Source: Neelides folsomi
Taxonomy: Eukaryota; Arthropoda; Collembola; Neelipleona; Neelidae
Direction of reading: 5' to 3'
DNA: 64,000 nt
Assembly: GCA_034687125.1 (NCBI GenBank)
Contig: JAQGBZ010000016.1
Coordinates: 1 to 64,000, forward strand
The stretch's first letter is position 1; each line of letters starts with the position of its first letter. The notes below the pieces were generated by a model that was given only the letters and a program-made list of their open reading frames with translations, searched no databases and had not been told where the DNA came from. A program made the translations under genes and the position numbers. Below, in pieces: positions 1 through 18,441 of this stretch.

Positions 1-236
1 AGTCTCGCCCGGAGGGATTCTGAGAATCAAGCATCTTCACGGTAAAGATTACTTAATGTTAATTAATTTATTGAATTTAATACGTATCTAGTATAGTATA
101 TTTAACTACAAGTCGGATACTGTAAGTTGGATTTTCTAATTCTTTCTAAGAGGAATCGATTGAAATAGCAGAGGTGGATTCTCCGGGACGCCAACTCGAG
201 ATTCCACATGAGGAGATTCAGCTTGAAAATGAATAA
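1..236 (+). CDS. 3' end of an unidentified gene (partial)
   Basis: Two exons can be joined in phase: 1-41 (cut by the window edge, ending at donor G|GTAAAG) and 151-236 (after acceptor CTAAG). The split codon resolves cleanly and the frame runs to TAA at 234-236. The tail is acidic and contains the stretch VDSPGRQLEIPHEE. I recognise no domain and cannot assign a family; most of the gene lies outside the window. Oddly, the same frame stays open after the TAA as far as 479, with an acidic, Pro-rich composition like the part before the stop. Confidence 0.45.
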
Positions 237-479
237 GCTTTTCAAGTCGTTAACGAAGTGCTCGAAGAGATTGAAGAGAACGAACAAATCGTCCCAGGAC
301 CACCAGCGGTTATCCATTTGATAGCCCACGACCAACTTGGGTATTTTCCATCACCTTCAATTCTTACTCCACCAACAGACCAAGAGGTTCAAGAAGTGAA
401 TCATATAGAACCAGAACCCCTTGTTGAAGACCCCAATCATATCGATGTCGAGGCAGACGAGGAATGTGGGGTAGATTAA
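237..479 (+). other. Open frame continuing past the TAA of the left-edge gene
   Basis: About 80 codons in the frame of the upstream exon, after its in-frame TAA and ending at TAA 477-479. The translation is rich in Glu, Pro and Val (for example PEPLVEDP) and reads like protein rather than noise. No splice that removes the TAA keeps phase. It may be a readthrough extension, a recently shortened C-terminus, or chance. Confidence 0.3.
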
Positions 480-1471
480 ACATAAATTTAATAATAATGT
501 GCTCATTAAGGATATTGTTTACGTTTATACCCACCATAGAAAAACACTTTTTAGACAAATGCAAATTTGAATATAACATTTTTGAATCTTTACTATCAAA
601 TCATTAATATTTATTTAATTTTTAGACTATTCTTAATACCATTATTTTAATGGGTGTTTGTGCCTCATTCTAATTTGTATTATAGATTAATTAAAGTAAC
701 CTCTATCATATTGTAATATAAATTAAGTACATTAATTATATAATTATATGTCAAAAAATGAAATAAATATGAAATATTTACCTATTTAATAAGTTGACAG
801 CTGATGTGATTACACATTTAAGAAAACTTACACTAATTTATAAATTAAATCTCAGTTGACTTGAGATGAGTTAATGAGCGATAGTGAGTATAAAGTCCTT
901 CAATTTGTATGAGTAGATGTGTGCAATGGATTGATCCTTGTTCACCCATTCCACAGACTCGGGATGGCTAACCTTTCCTTGAATCATTGGAGTTAGACAA
1001 CATCTCTTTGATGTCTTAAATACACAGTGTAATATTCATCTTAACGTCTTTTATATTATGAATTAGGATATTTGACATTTGCAAACTACCCATGGAATTG
1101 GAATCACAAACATAACAAAACATGTAAAAATCGATGTTAACTATAACAAATAATAATTATTTTATTCTAAATAAAGATATTGTAAAAAAACCAAATTTCT
1201 CTCGTGAGGGATTATTTAACGCTCGGCATAGCAGGAAGGATTCTAAAGCGGATGAAGAACATTTATTCTTTTTAATGATTCGTGGAACTGATGGGTGGAG
1301 GTTCAATTGACACGATGTGATGGAAATGCCAGTCGGCTGAATGTCACGGAATAACTTGGGTCTCGACATTGTCAATTATCGCCACTTCCATTTCTGACCC
1401 AGCCAAAGGTAGAGAGATGGGGAAGGAGATAACTACGGAAGGGATGAACATTGGATGACTCCCCCAGTTGG
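480..1471. other. AT-rich spacer, no gene seen
   Basis: No supported coding exon. A somewhat GC-richer stretch at about 1200-1470 lies directly upstream of the lipocalin TATA box and may be its promoter-proximal region. Confidence 0.5.
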
Positions 1472-1478
1472 TATAAAA
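1472..1478 (+). promoter_or_regulatory. TATA box of the lipocalin gene
   Basis: A TATAAAA motif followed about 30 bases later by TCACTCTGCAAAC, a plausible initiator. A noncoding first exon would run from about 1502 to 1557 (donor TTAAG|GTAAGG) and join acceptor TTACAG at 1811-1815, ten bases before the ATG. Position, spacing and the usable splice pair agree. Confidence 0.6.
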
Positions 1479-1825
1479 ACCTCTCCTTCAACCCATTCAC
1501 TCTGCAAACAAACTCACTCACGGACTCACCTACTCCTCACACATTAGGAAATTTAAGGTAAGGGGAGTATTGAAGGATTGGAGAAATTACCTTTTCTGAC
1601 AATTATCAGATATCTGAAGAATTAAAATTTATAAAAGGCTTTTATATACAATTTCACATTTGTATTTTAATAAAAAATATAAATCTGAATAAAAGTTTAA
1701 TTAAAGTTTGAAATTTATATTTGTAAAAGGATGAGTCAAATATATATTATATATTGAGTATTGGTCACTTGTGTGAGTGCTTTTCATCTCTATTTTTTCA
1801 TTTCTCGTGTTACAGATCATCTAAA

Positions 1826-4800
1826 ATGGGGCGGATTGAAACGGCCGTGTCTTTATCTGCTCTAACGGTTTTTCTCCTCTTGACCTCCACAAATGGACAC
1901 ACAATGGGTTTGTCTCTCTCAACATCCCTGTTTCTTCTTCTCTCCCTTCCATCAGATAAACCCTCCATCAGACTCATCCCTTCCCGCTGGATAATAATAA
2001 TAAAATAATAATAATAGTCACCAACACATTCCAGCCCATCCATCTCTCTTTTTTACTATGCCTATAAACTTATAAACAATGGCTGTGGCTGGTATTTGTA
2101 TAAATACGGACAATAAGTATATACGTAAGTATTATATTCTTTTTCAACATAGGTGAACTCGTGTAGTACTATGTAGTATTATTGAGATGAATCAATGATC
2201 TTTAAAGTGATATACTCCGACGTAACTTGAAAACAGTAAAATGTTCTAACAAAAGAGTTACACAGAGAAAGTAGATTCATAACAATAGAATTTCTTTCTT
2301 CCACTATCTAATAAACTACCTACATGTAAGTCTTGTTAAAAGATTTTGAGCGAAGGGACTCAAAGTATTTAAGAATAAGTTAACACTCCTTTCAACCAAT
2401 CACGATTCCCAATTACCATAATTGCTTTTCTCACTTGAGCGTTTGTTCAAGAAGTGATTATCCAAAGAACAGTTTATGTATTACAAGAAGCCTAAAGGAA
2501 ACAATCCTTTCCTGTCAGTAAATACTTCGAATTAAATTCATGATAAAACGGTCGTTTGCAGTTTACTTGGAAGTCAATTTAGAGAATCATAAAACAAATG
2601 ATTTTATTAACTTTTATTTGTAAATTTTGTTGTTAAGTTTGTTAAATTTTAAGCTTTAGTAATACAAATAAATTTAAAGACAAAATAAATAAGTAGCTTG
2701 ATAGGTGCTCTATTATAAAATAATATCCATATATAAGGTTTATATGGTGGAACATATTATTCGTGCCTGATTCTTATAGTTAGTTCGTTTTCCTATATTA
2801 TTTTGATGCCAATAAAGGAAACCAAATTACATATAATTTAAATGATCAGCAAAACATTTACAAAGAAATGTAGTTACGGTAGATGATTAAAATATGTAAG
2901 GTAAATATAGATAATTTTGAATTATATAGTAGAGTTTATTATTGCCCAAAATAGTTAAATTATATATCATCGTCAACAGAGGAACCAATCTCTACTTCCG
3001 CTTGGTCGCAAATGTCAAAGAGAAAGAGCATTTAAAATATGGTGTACATTAGCAATATACTTGTGCAAAGTTAATTGACTTAACCTTCGGTTCATCAAAC
3101 TACCAATTATGATCATCATCTTCTTGTTTTAACTCGCTTTGTTTTTCATTTCTTACAACTTATGGTTAGTAATAATCTGATATGTGTAATTTACGATAGA
3201 TATTATTACATATAATACATATTTTCATTTATCAATACGTGGAACATAACATACCTATATATTTGTATTCTCCACCTAATAAACCTAACTAACCAGAAGA
3301 CTGTCACAATATGCTTCAATAGGTTTATATCATATGCTACATGTTTTATATATTACCAATTTTAAATATGAGAGTATTAAGAATAAATAATTGTCTTTTA
3401 TGTCTTAGGTCTTGGATCCTGTGTTCGTGTCGAGCCTATGAAAGATTTCTCAATGGATAAGGTAAAATTGAAATTGTTTAATTCAGTTATAATATAACTA
3501 CCTACTTTACTACTGTATATAAATGACTTAAAAATATACATACAGGAAGACTACTTATATTATTTCATACTTTAGCAATAAGTGTACTTACATATTACAT
3601 TTAGCGTTTTATGCATAAATGTAAGTATTCTAACGAAAAATATAGATAATTCTAAAGTAATATGGTTAGATTATAGGGCCTGATGCAATACGATCAATTT
3701 TTTTTAGAATATTTTCATTTAAAGAAAAACATTTCTTTGGTGTGTTTTTCTTTTTGTGACGCTCTCCCTTTTACTCCACGTTCGTTCGTATGGGAAATTA
3801 AGCAGAAGAGTTCATAAAGTTATACACATGTATCATTATATAATTGGATTTAACAAGTCAATGGCAATTAATATAAATATATTCCCTTGAGAGTTCATTG
3901 TTCATTTTTGTTATTATGATAATTTCACTGTTGGACGCATTTCCTCATAAATCTACCAATCTCTAAAACTACCAATGAAAATTACAGATGCTTGGCGAGT
4001 GGTTTGTGATTCAGAAGTTTGCGACTTCGAGTTCATGCATGAAGTACAATTTTACCAAAGGAGATGATGGAAAATTGAGACTCATTCAAACTCGACAACA
4101 TTTCATTCTTGACACCATTGGAGTCGACCATGTTTACACTTACACAGGTTCACAAAATTAATCGACTTGCACTTTGCTAACAATTACTCATTTTCAGGTC
4201 TTCTCTCAACTGTTGATCCGGATAATTCTGCAAGAATGAGAGTCAAATTCCCTCTGAGTAAGCATTCATTTTTCTCAATTCAATGATATTAGTCATATTA
4301 TATTGTTAATATTTGAAGATGAGTTTCTTATCTGTACATAGAGAGAGATTTAAAAGGTTTGTGATCGAATCTTGTCTACAAAGAAAAATATCTGATTTGG
4401 ATGATTTATGAGAACCATTTGAGTAATAGTGTTGAGTTAAGACGAAGAAACCTAAATGAACTCATCCTATTTACTACAACTACAACACAAGGTTGTTAAT
4501 CCTGGCCTTTTTATAAAGGAATAAAGGAACCCATAACCCATGTAGGAACTTTAAACCTGTCAGTAAAGAACTTATGTTCATGGGAAGAGTTTGACCATTC
4601 ATTCCTTAATAAAACATGACCTGACTCCCAAATCCTACTTCAATCGTATTCTACATATTTATCTATTTGTATGGAATAAAAGTACTAAGAAGCTTGACTC
4701 ATCATACATATTATATGTATATGAGACTTAACTTATAACATGAGTCATTTGAAATGATTCATCACGCCAATTCACTACTCATGAACGCTTAATTTGGTGC

Positions 4801-5904
4801 AATTTAAACTTAATGTTTACATTTTAAATGCGAGATTAGACATCGTTCTTATATGTAGATTTAGTTTATATAAATATCTCTCATGTATTCAATAAGCATG
4901 TATTAAGTATTACTATAAGCCAGGGATAGTTGATTAAGTATTACATAACTGTATGAAAAAAAAATAAACCAGATGTGATGCATAGAATTTATATGAATTT
5001 TAATATTTTAATTTAGACATTGCTGGAGATGCAGAGTTTGTTGTCTTTATGACTGATTACACATCTTATGCCGGTAACGAATATTCTATTCAATATTAGA
5101 ATATTAGTAGTAGATACATACTAGAGTACATGTATATAATTAGTTACATTGTATTGTAACTTTACATAGTATACATTCATAATTTGAATAAACTTTTTAA
5201 AATATATAAAATTTCTAGGTATTTTCACTTGCCAAAGAATCTTATTTGGTCATACAAAATCTGCAACAATTTTGTCAAGGACTGCCACGCTTGACAAAGG
5301 AATAGTGAACCAAGTAAAACCATTGGGAAATATTTTTAAATTCAGGGATTAATGTTATTCATTGGCTTTAGGTTCGGCAAAAGCTCTCTGATCAAGGCGT
5401 CGATGTTGACGATTTCAGCATTGTGGACCAATCGAAATGCATTTCAAAGGAAGCAGCGAGCTTCAATGTGAAGATCGACGAAAAAACTTTCTCTCCTGGG
5501 AACGTGGCCGGAGTCGTCAAGAAGGCAAGCCCCGTTGAATTATTTATATGAAGAATGGAAAAGTTGTTTCTTCCTTACTAATTACCCGTCATGTCAATTA
5601 GGTTGGCGGAGCAATTGGAACCGGAGTGGAAATCGGTAAGGCAATTCTAGCCCTTTAGGTCTGTACAATTAATCTAAATAGAAAAAGGAGAAAATTGAGT
5701 TTGAGTTCGGAACTTCATTTGGTCGTTGATTCAGCTGGAGACGTTTTGGGGACGGGGATTGCAAAGGCTGCCAATGTGACAGGAGGACTTGTGGAAACTT
5801 TGGGAGAACAATATGAAAATCATAAGAATAACGAAAACAAAGATCTGAAAGAGCTTCTCAATAATGCTAAGATACATGAAAATGATGCCGAATGGCTCCC
5901 TTGA
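1826..5904 (+). CDS. Secreted ApoD-like lipocalin with C-terminal extension
   Basis: Lipocalins bind small hydrophobic ligands in a secreted beta-barrel. Nine coding exons: 1826-1907, 3409-3461, 3988-4147, 4198-4257, 5017-5073, 5219-5313, 5372-5524, 5602-5635, 5735-5904, giving 287 residues. A signal peptide spans about residues 1-25 (ending near STNGHT). The barrel shows the G-x-W motif as MLGEWFVIQKF, and four cysteines placed as in apolipoprotein D (GSCVRV, SSCMKY, FTCQRI, SKCISK). FTCQRILFG and ATILSR match the later strands and LSR-type motif. Beyond the barrel lies a Gly/Val/Ala-rich tail of roughly 80 residues absent from ordinary ApoD. The intron after exon 7 uses a GC donor (AAG|GCAAGC). 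The last exon appears out of frame unless acceptor GATTCAG ending at 5734 is used; that one restores phase and gives a smooth reading. Confidence 0.85.
1991..2017 (+). repeat. TAA/AAT trinucleotide microsatellite
   Basis: Imperfect run of ATA/ATAA units inside the first coding intron of the lipocalin gene. No function inferred. Confidence 0.6.
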
Positions 5905-5934
5905 ACTTCTCTCTTCTTTCATTCTTTTTTGACA

Positions 5935-5940
5935 AATAAA
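5935..5940 (+). terminator. Lipocalin polyadenylation signal
   Basis: AATAAA 31 bases after the lipocalin stop codon, in a T-rich 3' end. This fits a short 3' UTR. Confidence 0.55.
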
Positions 5941-8579
5941 ATCTGTATGATCTTGGTAGTAAACAAATGATATTAATTAACTAACACTTTTATTTTCATT
6001 TTTACATCAACTAACATTTAAAGTTAATCATTTACTAAATGCTTTACTAAATCAAAAATTTTGCTTTTGAATGTAAAGACAGATTTATGGAACGATGGAA
6101 CCTACGCCGATCAAAATGAAAAACTTTGTTGGTATTTGTTATGCGGATTAAAAAACCATTTTAATTTTCAATTTTCAACGTTTATTGGATCAAAACAATT
6201 ATTATCACAAGAGTGCCTTCAGGTGATGAGACGGGCTTCTTTCGAGATAATCTCAATCTCAGTAATAATGACAAATCCCTTATTATACATTATACATTAT
6301 ACTTAAACATTAGTAAAACGCGATCTTTAAAGGTCGAGAAAGTTAGAAATTAAATAGATAGGTTTTAACAGTTCTTTATCAGCTAATTATCCGTCATGAG
6401 CAAAGTCGTCAGACATTTCGGTTAAATTGTTTAACATGTCGTATAAGATAATGAAGCTGATTAAATTATGTTGAAATGTCCAATGAATATGGTCTAGATA
6501 TTTATGTACAAAGTGTTGGTTAGGCTAATGTTTATAATCCATTAAGTACTAATTAATACTTGCTACATATTTCATACTTAAATTGTTTATTTATAAGTAT
6601 TGTAGGGTTAGAGAATAATAGAGAACTGCAACATTTTATAACATTATCCAATGCATTAAAATTGTTAATTTAGCAGTTGTTCCATTAGCGTTTTTATTGA
6701 TGGAATAATAGAGGAAGGAAAAACCACGGAGGCATACTACTTATAATAACTGCTATCTCTATATGTATGATTGAATAGGTAGTTATTAGTTTATTATTGG
6801 ATGAAGATACATGTATGTATGTACTCTACCTGCATATTATAGTTGGGTTAGGTCAAGTTTGCTAAAGTAGGACACAGATTCAGATAACTAATAGGTATAC
6901 TAATTTTAATATACATAAAGCTAAATATTTTTATGAAACTGATCTAACAAAAGGATTGAACCAGAATTAAAATTTATTGAAAATAACAATCCACGAATTG
7001 CTATGAGTTACATTGTTGATTAAGAATAATTTCAGTCATACATAGTGAGATTCGGGGATTGAATTAAACAAAATTAATTTTATAAAAGGTAATTGAAATT
7101 TACAACAATCCATTGATTAGTTTTGATCAAACTTCAAGACAGGAGATATTGCAGCTGCCTCGTTTTAATACATTGATTGTTTAAAAGAAAAAAAGAACAT
7201 TCTTATGTTATTACTTATGAATTCCAGTCCGTGCAATTTCCTTAAAGGCGGTTCGAAGGAAAAGTCACTACTTCACTATGCTTATTATCGTTGCATTTAA
7301 CATTATTAGGTATCATTAATTGTAACAATTGCTTTATAAAAGGCTTTCGAGACGATTGATGACTACATTAGAAGAAAACTGCGTATGTCAACGATTTGTG
7401 TCTAAACACCCTCATTTTAAGGTTAGGTTAGGAATTTTTTTTAAGTTATGTTAAGGTCGTCCAAAGTTCATTAGAGTTAATAAGAAATTTGAAAAAATCT
7501 TTCAAGATTCATTGGTTAGTTTCTTAGCATAACGAGCGATCAAAATCCTCATTATCCAAATTCTGATATGTATTTAACGAATACATATCGGAATTTCATA
7601 TGAAAATCTCATGAATATATTTAAGTTATTATATTACAAATACATATATTATTTATGCATCCTATAAATTACCATCAAACAAGAATCATCGTATGAAGAC
7701 AAATCGAATGAAAGGAAAAGTTGCCAGCGATCACATAAATGTATACACACAAGTCCTTATTAATCCTTTACATTCTTTTCTCAATGATTGAAATTCACTT
7801 TGAGATCTCATGTACAATTTGTTTAACTCCTCATGCTTGGAATGATGGTGGGGATTCAAATTGAAGATTCAGTCCAAGATATCAAACTTTACAAAAAACG
7901 AGAACAAGGATCTCTGATTGCCCAATTCCAAAATGCATTTTCAGTGGTATAAATTAAATTTATTATATAAAAAGACTTCAAGAAACGTATAGTTAATTTT
8001 TTTAGTTTACCGGAAACATCTTTTGTAGGTAGACACCGAACTCATGTCGTTAAATACACATAATCTTAATTGCACATTTAACTATTACTTTTAATATAAT
8101 CATATACTTACAATTATAGTTAAATATAATATTTTATGTAAAACCATTCAAAATCTTGCTTTGAAGTTTAGTTTTCTACACAGCAGTCAAATATCAGCTT
8201 CTTATCATGTAACTAATTATATAACGAATTCGTAATTGATGCTGAAATATTCATCTAAGGTAATATTTAATATATATATATAAAGAATTGGTAAGTTAAT
8301 TTAAACTGTATAACGAAGCTTTCATCTCCTATTTTTATATTAAACTCGTTAGATTTAATATATAGCATTTAAATTCAAAGAATCATACTTCTTCTCTTGT
8401 CAATTCCAAAATTATCATGAAAAGTGGTCAAAGAAGATCTCGAACCCGGATCCTTTGACAAACGAATCCCAGGGATAGAAAAAATGCTAACGGCTGAAAC
8501 AAAATTAAAAATAGTTAATTAAGATTTAATATACAATGTCGATTACTTCCATTTTAAAAGTTTCGTATTATTAAATTGT
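5941..8579. other. AT-rich spacer, no gene seen
   Basis: About 2.6 kb between the lipocalin 3' end and the kinase stop codon. An open frame at 6061-6306 has no start context, splice partner or domain. A short frame near 7830-7950 (includes EDSVQDIKLYKKREQ) looks mildly protein-like but is too short to call. No repeats with clear ends. Confidence 0.4.
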
Positions 8580-14101
<5,522 letters not shown>

Positions 14102-14208
14102 TCTCTGATTTGATAGGAATAATGGTAGACGAATGAAGGTCAGGAATTGAGATGAGCGACACTTGTTTTTCTCGTTCTTGCCAATCTCATCCCCCAGCTT
14201 ACCCGCTG

Positions 14209-16960
14209 CAAACAACAAGAAATTAAGAATCAAGCTCTATTTGTCAATTACTCAACAATAAAACATCTTAGCTCAGTTGACAACCTCAAATGATCAAAAT
14301 TGCAGATTCAAGGGAATATTATATGTACAAATACAGAGCTAAGAAACTATGAAAGATTAAAAGATGAATCTTCTTGAAAAATGGGCGATGCAGAGTAGGG
14401 CTGGTGATAATTAAATAATTACCAATTTCAAATGACTCTATTTGAATATTCAAAAGAGAAATTGGGTCAATTGGGTGTAAGCATGAGTCAGGTGGATTAT
14501 TGTTAATTATGATAATATAAAATTATAAAATGGCTATATGCATATAAAAATTGAGAATAAAAATAATAAAAAATCAAACATATCTCCAACTTCTCATTAT
14601 AATGGAGTAAAGGTGAATCAAATCAAATAAAAATACATACTTTCAAGATTCCATTGTTGATTTGATTGTCGAAGGTTGACTCATGGTCAAATTACAAACT
14701 ACGTCGGCGGGCCGCAGAGTTTGAGTGAGTACTGAAGTAAAGGAAGTGGAGTTGGTTCAATAGTGGCCCATAATTTATCTCTCTGGATAAATTATATAAA
14801 CAATTTTGATTCAACTCGCTATTTTGTAATATGGATCCGATATGATTCGATGCAGAGGTTTCACCCACGTAAAGTCATCCCCGTGTTTGAGCCCAAGTGA
14901 TCATCATTTCCATGATGTTGGAGTTGAATGGCATCTTCTTCTTCTCTGTCGGAGGATGCGAGAACTTGGAGCCCTCCCCCCGCATCCCACCACCCCCCAA
15001 TTAACTACCCTCATTAAACATTCTTCAACCACACTAACCCTCACCATACAGAATAACCACAATTTGCCTTCAGATGCCCGATACACAAATTATTCACCTT
15101 CAAAAGTATTCAGAGACCGGAGAAATTCATCTTTAAATATTATTCATGTTTACATATACAGAATATATACAGAATACATCAAAATACATCGCAACGTTAG
15201 GGGAAGTTAAATTAACTTAAACCTTCAGCTTCACTTTTGCTATATGCATATGACCATGGTGGTGTTGATGTAATAAATGATGAGTAAAAATGTCTCCAAC
15301 TGCCATCATCTTTCTGCTACACAAAACTCAAATGCTAATTAGGCCAAATAAATAATGTAATAGTTCATTAAAAAGCTAATGACGAGCACATCTTCTGGTT
15401 AATTCTACTATGTGTCTTTTCATATTAACATAGCATTACATATACCAATGTGTCAATTGAACAATTGTATATGTAAAAGAGTGTTCATAAGTTGACATAA
15501 GTTATATATAGACATGAACGTGAAGGACCATTATTAACAAAGCCAAAGTGTTTAGCTTGTACTAATATATGTAATTTGTTGATGTTTAATGTTATCTTCA
15601 ATTATTTCAACACTTTTAATGCATTTACAGCCTGCAGATAAATTGCTCCGATTAAATGACCAATTCGTCATTCATGAATTATAATCAATCTTATGTTAAT
15701 GGCATTAACAAGTTATTAATTTATTTTTGGTAGTACAATCCAATTATTAACATCGATTGCCTCTTTAATGAAATATGTCTGCTTCTGTATTATAAACATA
15801 CATTTCCTGCAATTCATTTTTATACTTTCTTATTAATGCACATATATATTTCTTATAGAATACTTGTAATTGTACTATACATATGTTACATATATTGTAT
15901 GTAATTGTAATTGTAATTATCAATAATATATAAGAATATTAAGTTAATACTTTTATATCACATGTGGACTATCTAAATATTCACAGAAATGACGATGAAT
16001 TGAGTAATTACTTATAAAAACAGATTGATAAATAAATAAACGAGAAGAGAAATCACTAGACATTTAATGCCATAATATAAATACTACTCTATAATACCAT
16101 ATATTCTCATTATAAATATTATATCCATAAAACTAATAATATCTATCTAAATACCCAAATATATTAATAGAAGAAGTCTGTATTATAAAATAAGTTTCGA
16201 GCATTAAATTAAATAGCGACATTATTAGCTACATTACAATATTAGTATTTATTAAATATGCAATACAAGTACTATTATAATAGCTTTTGATTAATTTGTA
16301 AAAAAAAAAGTTTGATACATTATGAATCCTAATATTGTCATTATTACAATTTCCAATTTAGTGATGAATATAGTAAATATATGTTATTTTTACAATACTG
16401 TACTTCATACATATTTATCATCTCATCGACTTATCGTTGTCATTTGTAAGAGCAGATTTTAACCACATTAACTGATATTGATAGACTCTCAGCCTTGAGC
16501 CTATGAATTATGTAACAGTAAACAGTGTGTACAATTATCTTTATTTTCTTTATGAATTAATATGGTAGTTAGTAGACAGTAGACATTAGATGAGATTAAT
16601 AAGACAATGCAATACTCCCAGTTTAACGTTTATTAAACATCATTATTATTAGACTAACTAAATATTAGTATTATTGTCCTTTGAAAAAGACGTTTCTATG
16701 ATCGGACGTACGTATTGGAACAACACACGTTATACACGTATGTATTTATGTATGTAGAGATATGAGTTTATTAAGTATGTATATTACATAAGTATATTAC
16801 ATACACCATACATATAATGTTCATGTTCCCCTAAAAGTAAAAGTTGTCTGCTTCTGAATTTGCTAGTGCCATTTTACCACTCGCTCTCACATTCAGGCGA
16901 AGTTTTGCTGACGTAGATTCAATCTGCAGGTTTTTTCTAAATTTAGCCAATTTTGAAAAA
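14209..16960. other. Spacer between the kinase and acyltransferase genes
   Basis: 14640-15100 is GC-richer, has a possible minus-strand donor near 14640 (GAAA|GTATGT), and may hold the kinase promoter and a 5' UTR exon. 15200-16800 is very AT-rich with no supported gene. Confidence 0.35.
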
Positions 16961-18441
16961 ATGGATCCATTTGTTCAAGTCGATGCCTCCGCTTTGATTC
17001 CGCTTCTTAAGGAAAGGCTTCCATATTCAGCAATGGTAAGACCAATTGAATTACATATTTATTTCAAATAATGCTCTAACTAATGGACGAGAAAGATTTT
17101 AATAAAATATGCATAATTTTAATAAAAGGTTTCTCTTTTAATAAATCATTAATAATTTAAAAGGTTTACAACCAAGCGCTGATGTACGAAGCTTTTAAAG
17201 ACATGATGAGGTTTTTCACTCTTGGGAAATCGATCGATCCTGAAACTTGGATTCTTGTAATTGTAATAAGACCGGTAGGAAAAATATTTAATATATTTAT
17301 AAATGTGATTCAAAGTTTAATTAAATATGTAAATCCAATACATTAAAATTTTAAATCTATAATGTCGAAATTCATAAATAATGCCCAATGTACTCACTAT
17401 TATTAGCATAGTGTACTTAACATAAATGCTAATACCTACAATTCTAATACCTGTATATTATGTATTTCTAATTTTCTAATATTACAAATTAATTCTACAA
17501 TATTAAAATTTTAAATACAACATATTATGTTCTTATATGTATATGGTATATATTATTTTCATAGTTTTATGAAACTCAAGGCCATTTTTTTTATTTGAAG
17601 GATTATGGCATTGATATGTCAATCTCAGCTCCACGCGAACCTCAAATAACTGATGAAATTAAAAAGGCATTTGAGACGACCAATTTAATTAACTGGGGTG
17701 AATCATATATCTTCAGTGCACTCGATAGGAACATTTCTCGAATGTTTATCGAGCTCAACTACATCACATTCGGAAACAATGTGAATCTTCATCCCTGTTA
17801 CTTTTACCAAATTGATCCCGAGGAGACGAAAAATTTTGACATCAGGTCGAGATTCATTTCACAATTATTCTCCCCATGGAGTGTTTGTCACTCTGACACC
17901 AAACATTATGTCCACATCCTCACCATGAGATTTTTTAAAAGCGTTTTAACATTCACATGGTGGATCATCCCCCAACAAGTTTGCTAAATAAACGTTACAA
18001 TTTTTTTATTTTTTTTGTATTTATCAAATGAACAGTCACGATGATGATTGCAACCTCACGAGTTTGGATTTGGACGTTGGTGGGAAGTTCATCCGGGACA
18101 CTTGGTATTATTCCAAACAAGGCAGCCTCGACTTCATCCTCAAGCTCATCAAGGAAAATGAGTCGTCCGGAGTTTATGTGGGGGAGGAAGTCGCTTCCGG
18201 AATTTTGCTCAGCTCCAGCGGACTTATGAGCATGTTGTACACGGCCCAAAACCATCGGATGAAGGGCTACGGAGGACTTTGCATGAAGGCCTTGATGGTG
18301 AAATTGGCCAAACGTGGACTTGTGCCCTGTTCCACCGTTGAAGTCAGAAATGTTGGGTCGAAGAAGTTTCACGATGGTCTCGGGCTCTCAGTTTCGCACT
18401 ACGTTGATTGGATTGCATTCAATAAGACAACGTTCCATTGA
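16961..18441 (+). CDS. GLYAT-like N-acyltransferase
   Basis: Resembles animal glycine N-acyltransferase-like proteins (GNAT fold), which move an acyl group from acyl-CoA to glycine or another amine. Exons: 16961-17035, 17164-17274, 17565-17845, 18036-18441; 290 residues, close to the usual length of about 295. The start MDPFVQVDASALIPLLKE is the first ATG after a stop-containing leader. The C-terminal GNAT part shows FIRDTWYYSKQGSLDFI, GLMSMLYTAQNHRMKGYGG (acyl-CoA binding loop, R/QxxGxG/A-like) and VEVRNVGSKKFHDGLGL. The donor of exon 3 (ATCAG|GTCGAG) is weak, and the exon otherwise stays open for about 45 more codons, so this junction is the least certain. Substrate unknown. Confidence 0.8.

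Noticed and set aside
258-479. Independent small gene starting at a GTG
   Set aside because: It has no ATG, promoter or stop-free upstream boundary of its own and lies in the frame of the left-edge exon. It is better treated as a possible extension.
5682-5734. Apparent frameshift before the last lipocalin exon
   Set aside because: All early AG acceptors give the wrong phase, but the acceptor ending at 5734 (GATTCAG) restores phase and reads AGDVLGTG. No frameshift is needed.
6061-6306. Small plus-strand protein after the lipocalin
   Set aside because: Starts at TTG, has AT-driven composition, no domain and no splice partner.
7420-7440. Arthropod telomere-type TTAGG repeat
   Set aside because: Only two adjacent units (GGTTAGGTTAGG) in AT-rich DNA; no array.
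16844-16960. Longer N-terminus for the GLYAT-like enzyme
   Set aside because: The open leader has no ATG at its start, and the MDPFVQVD start matches the expected family start.
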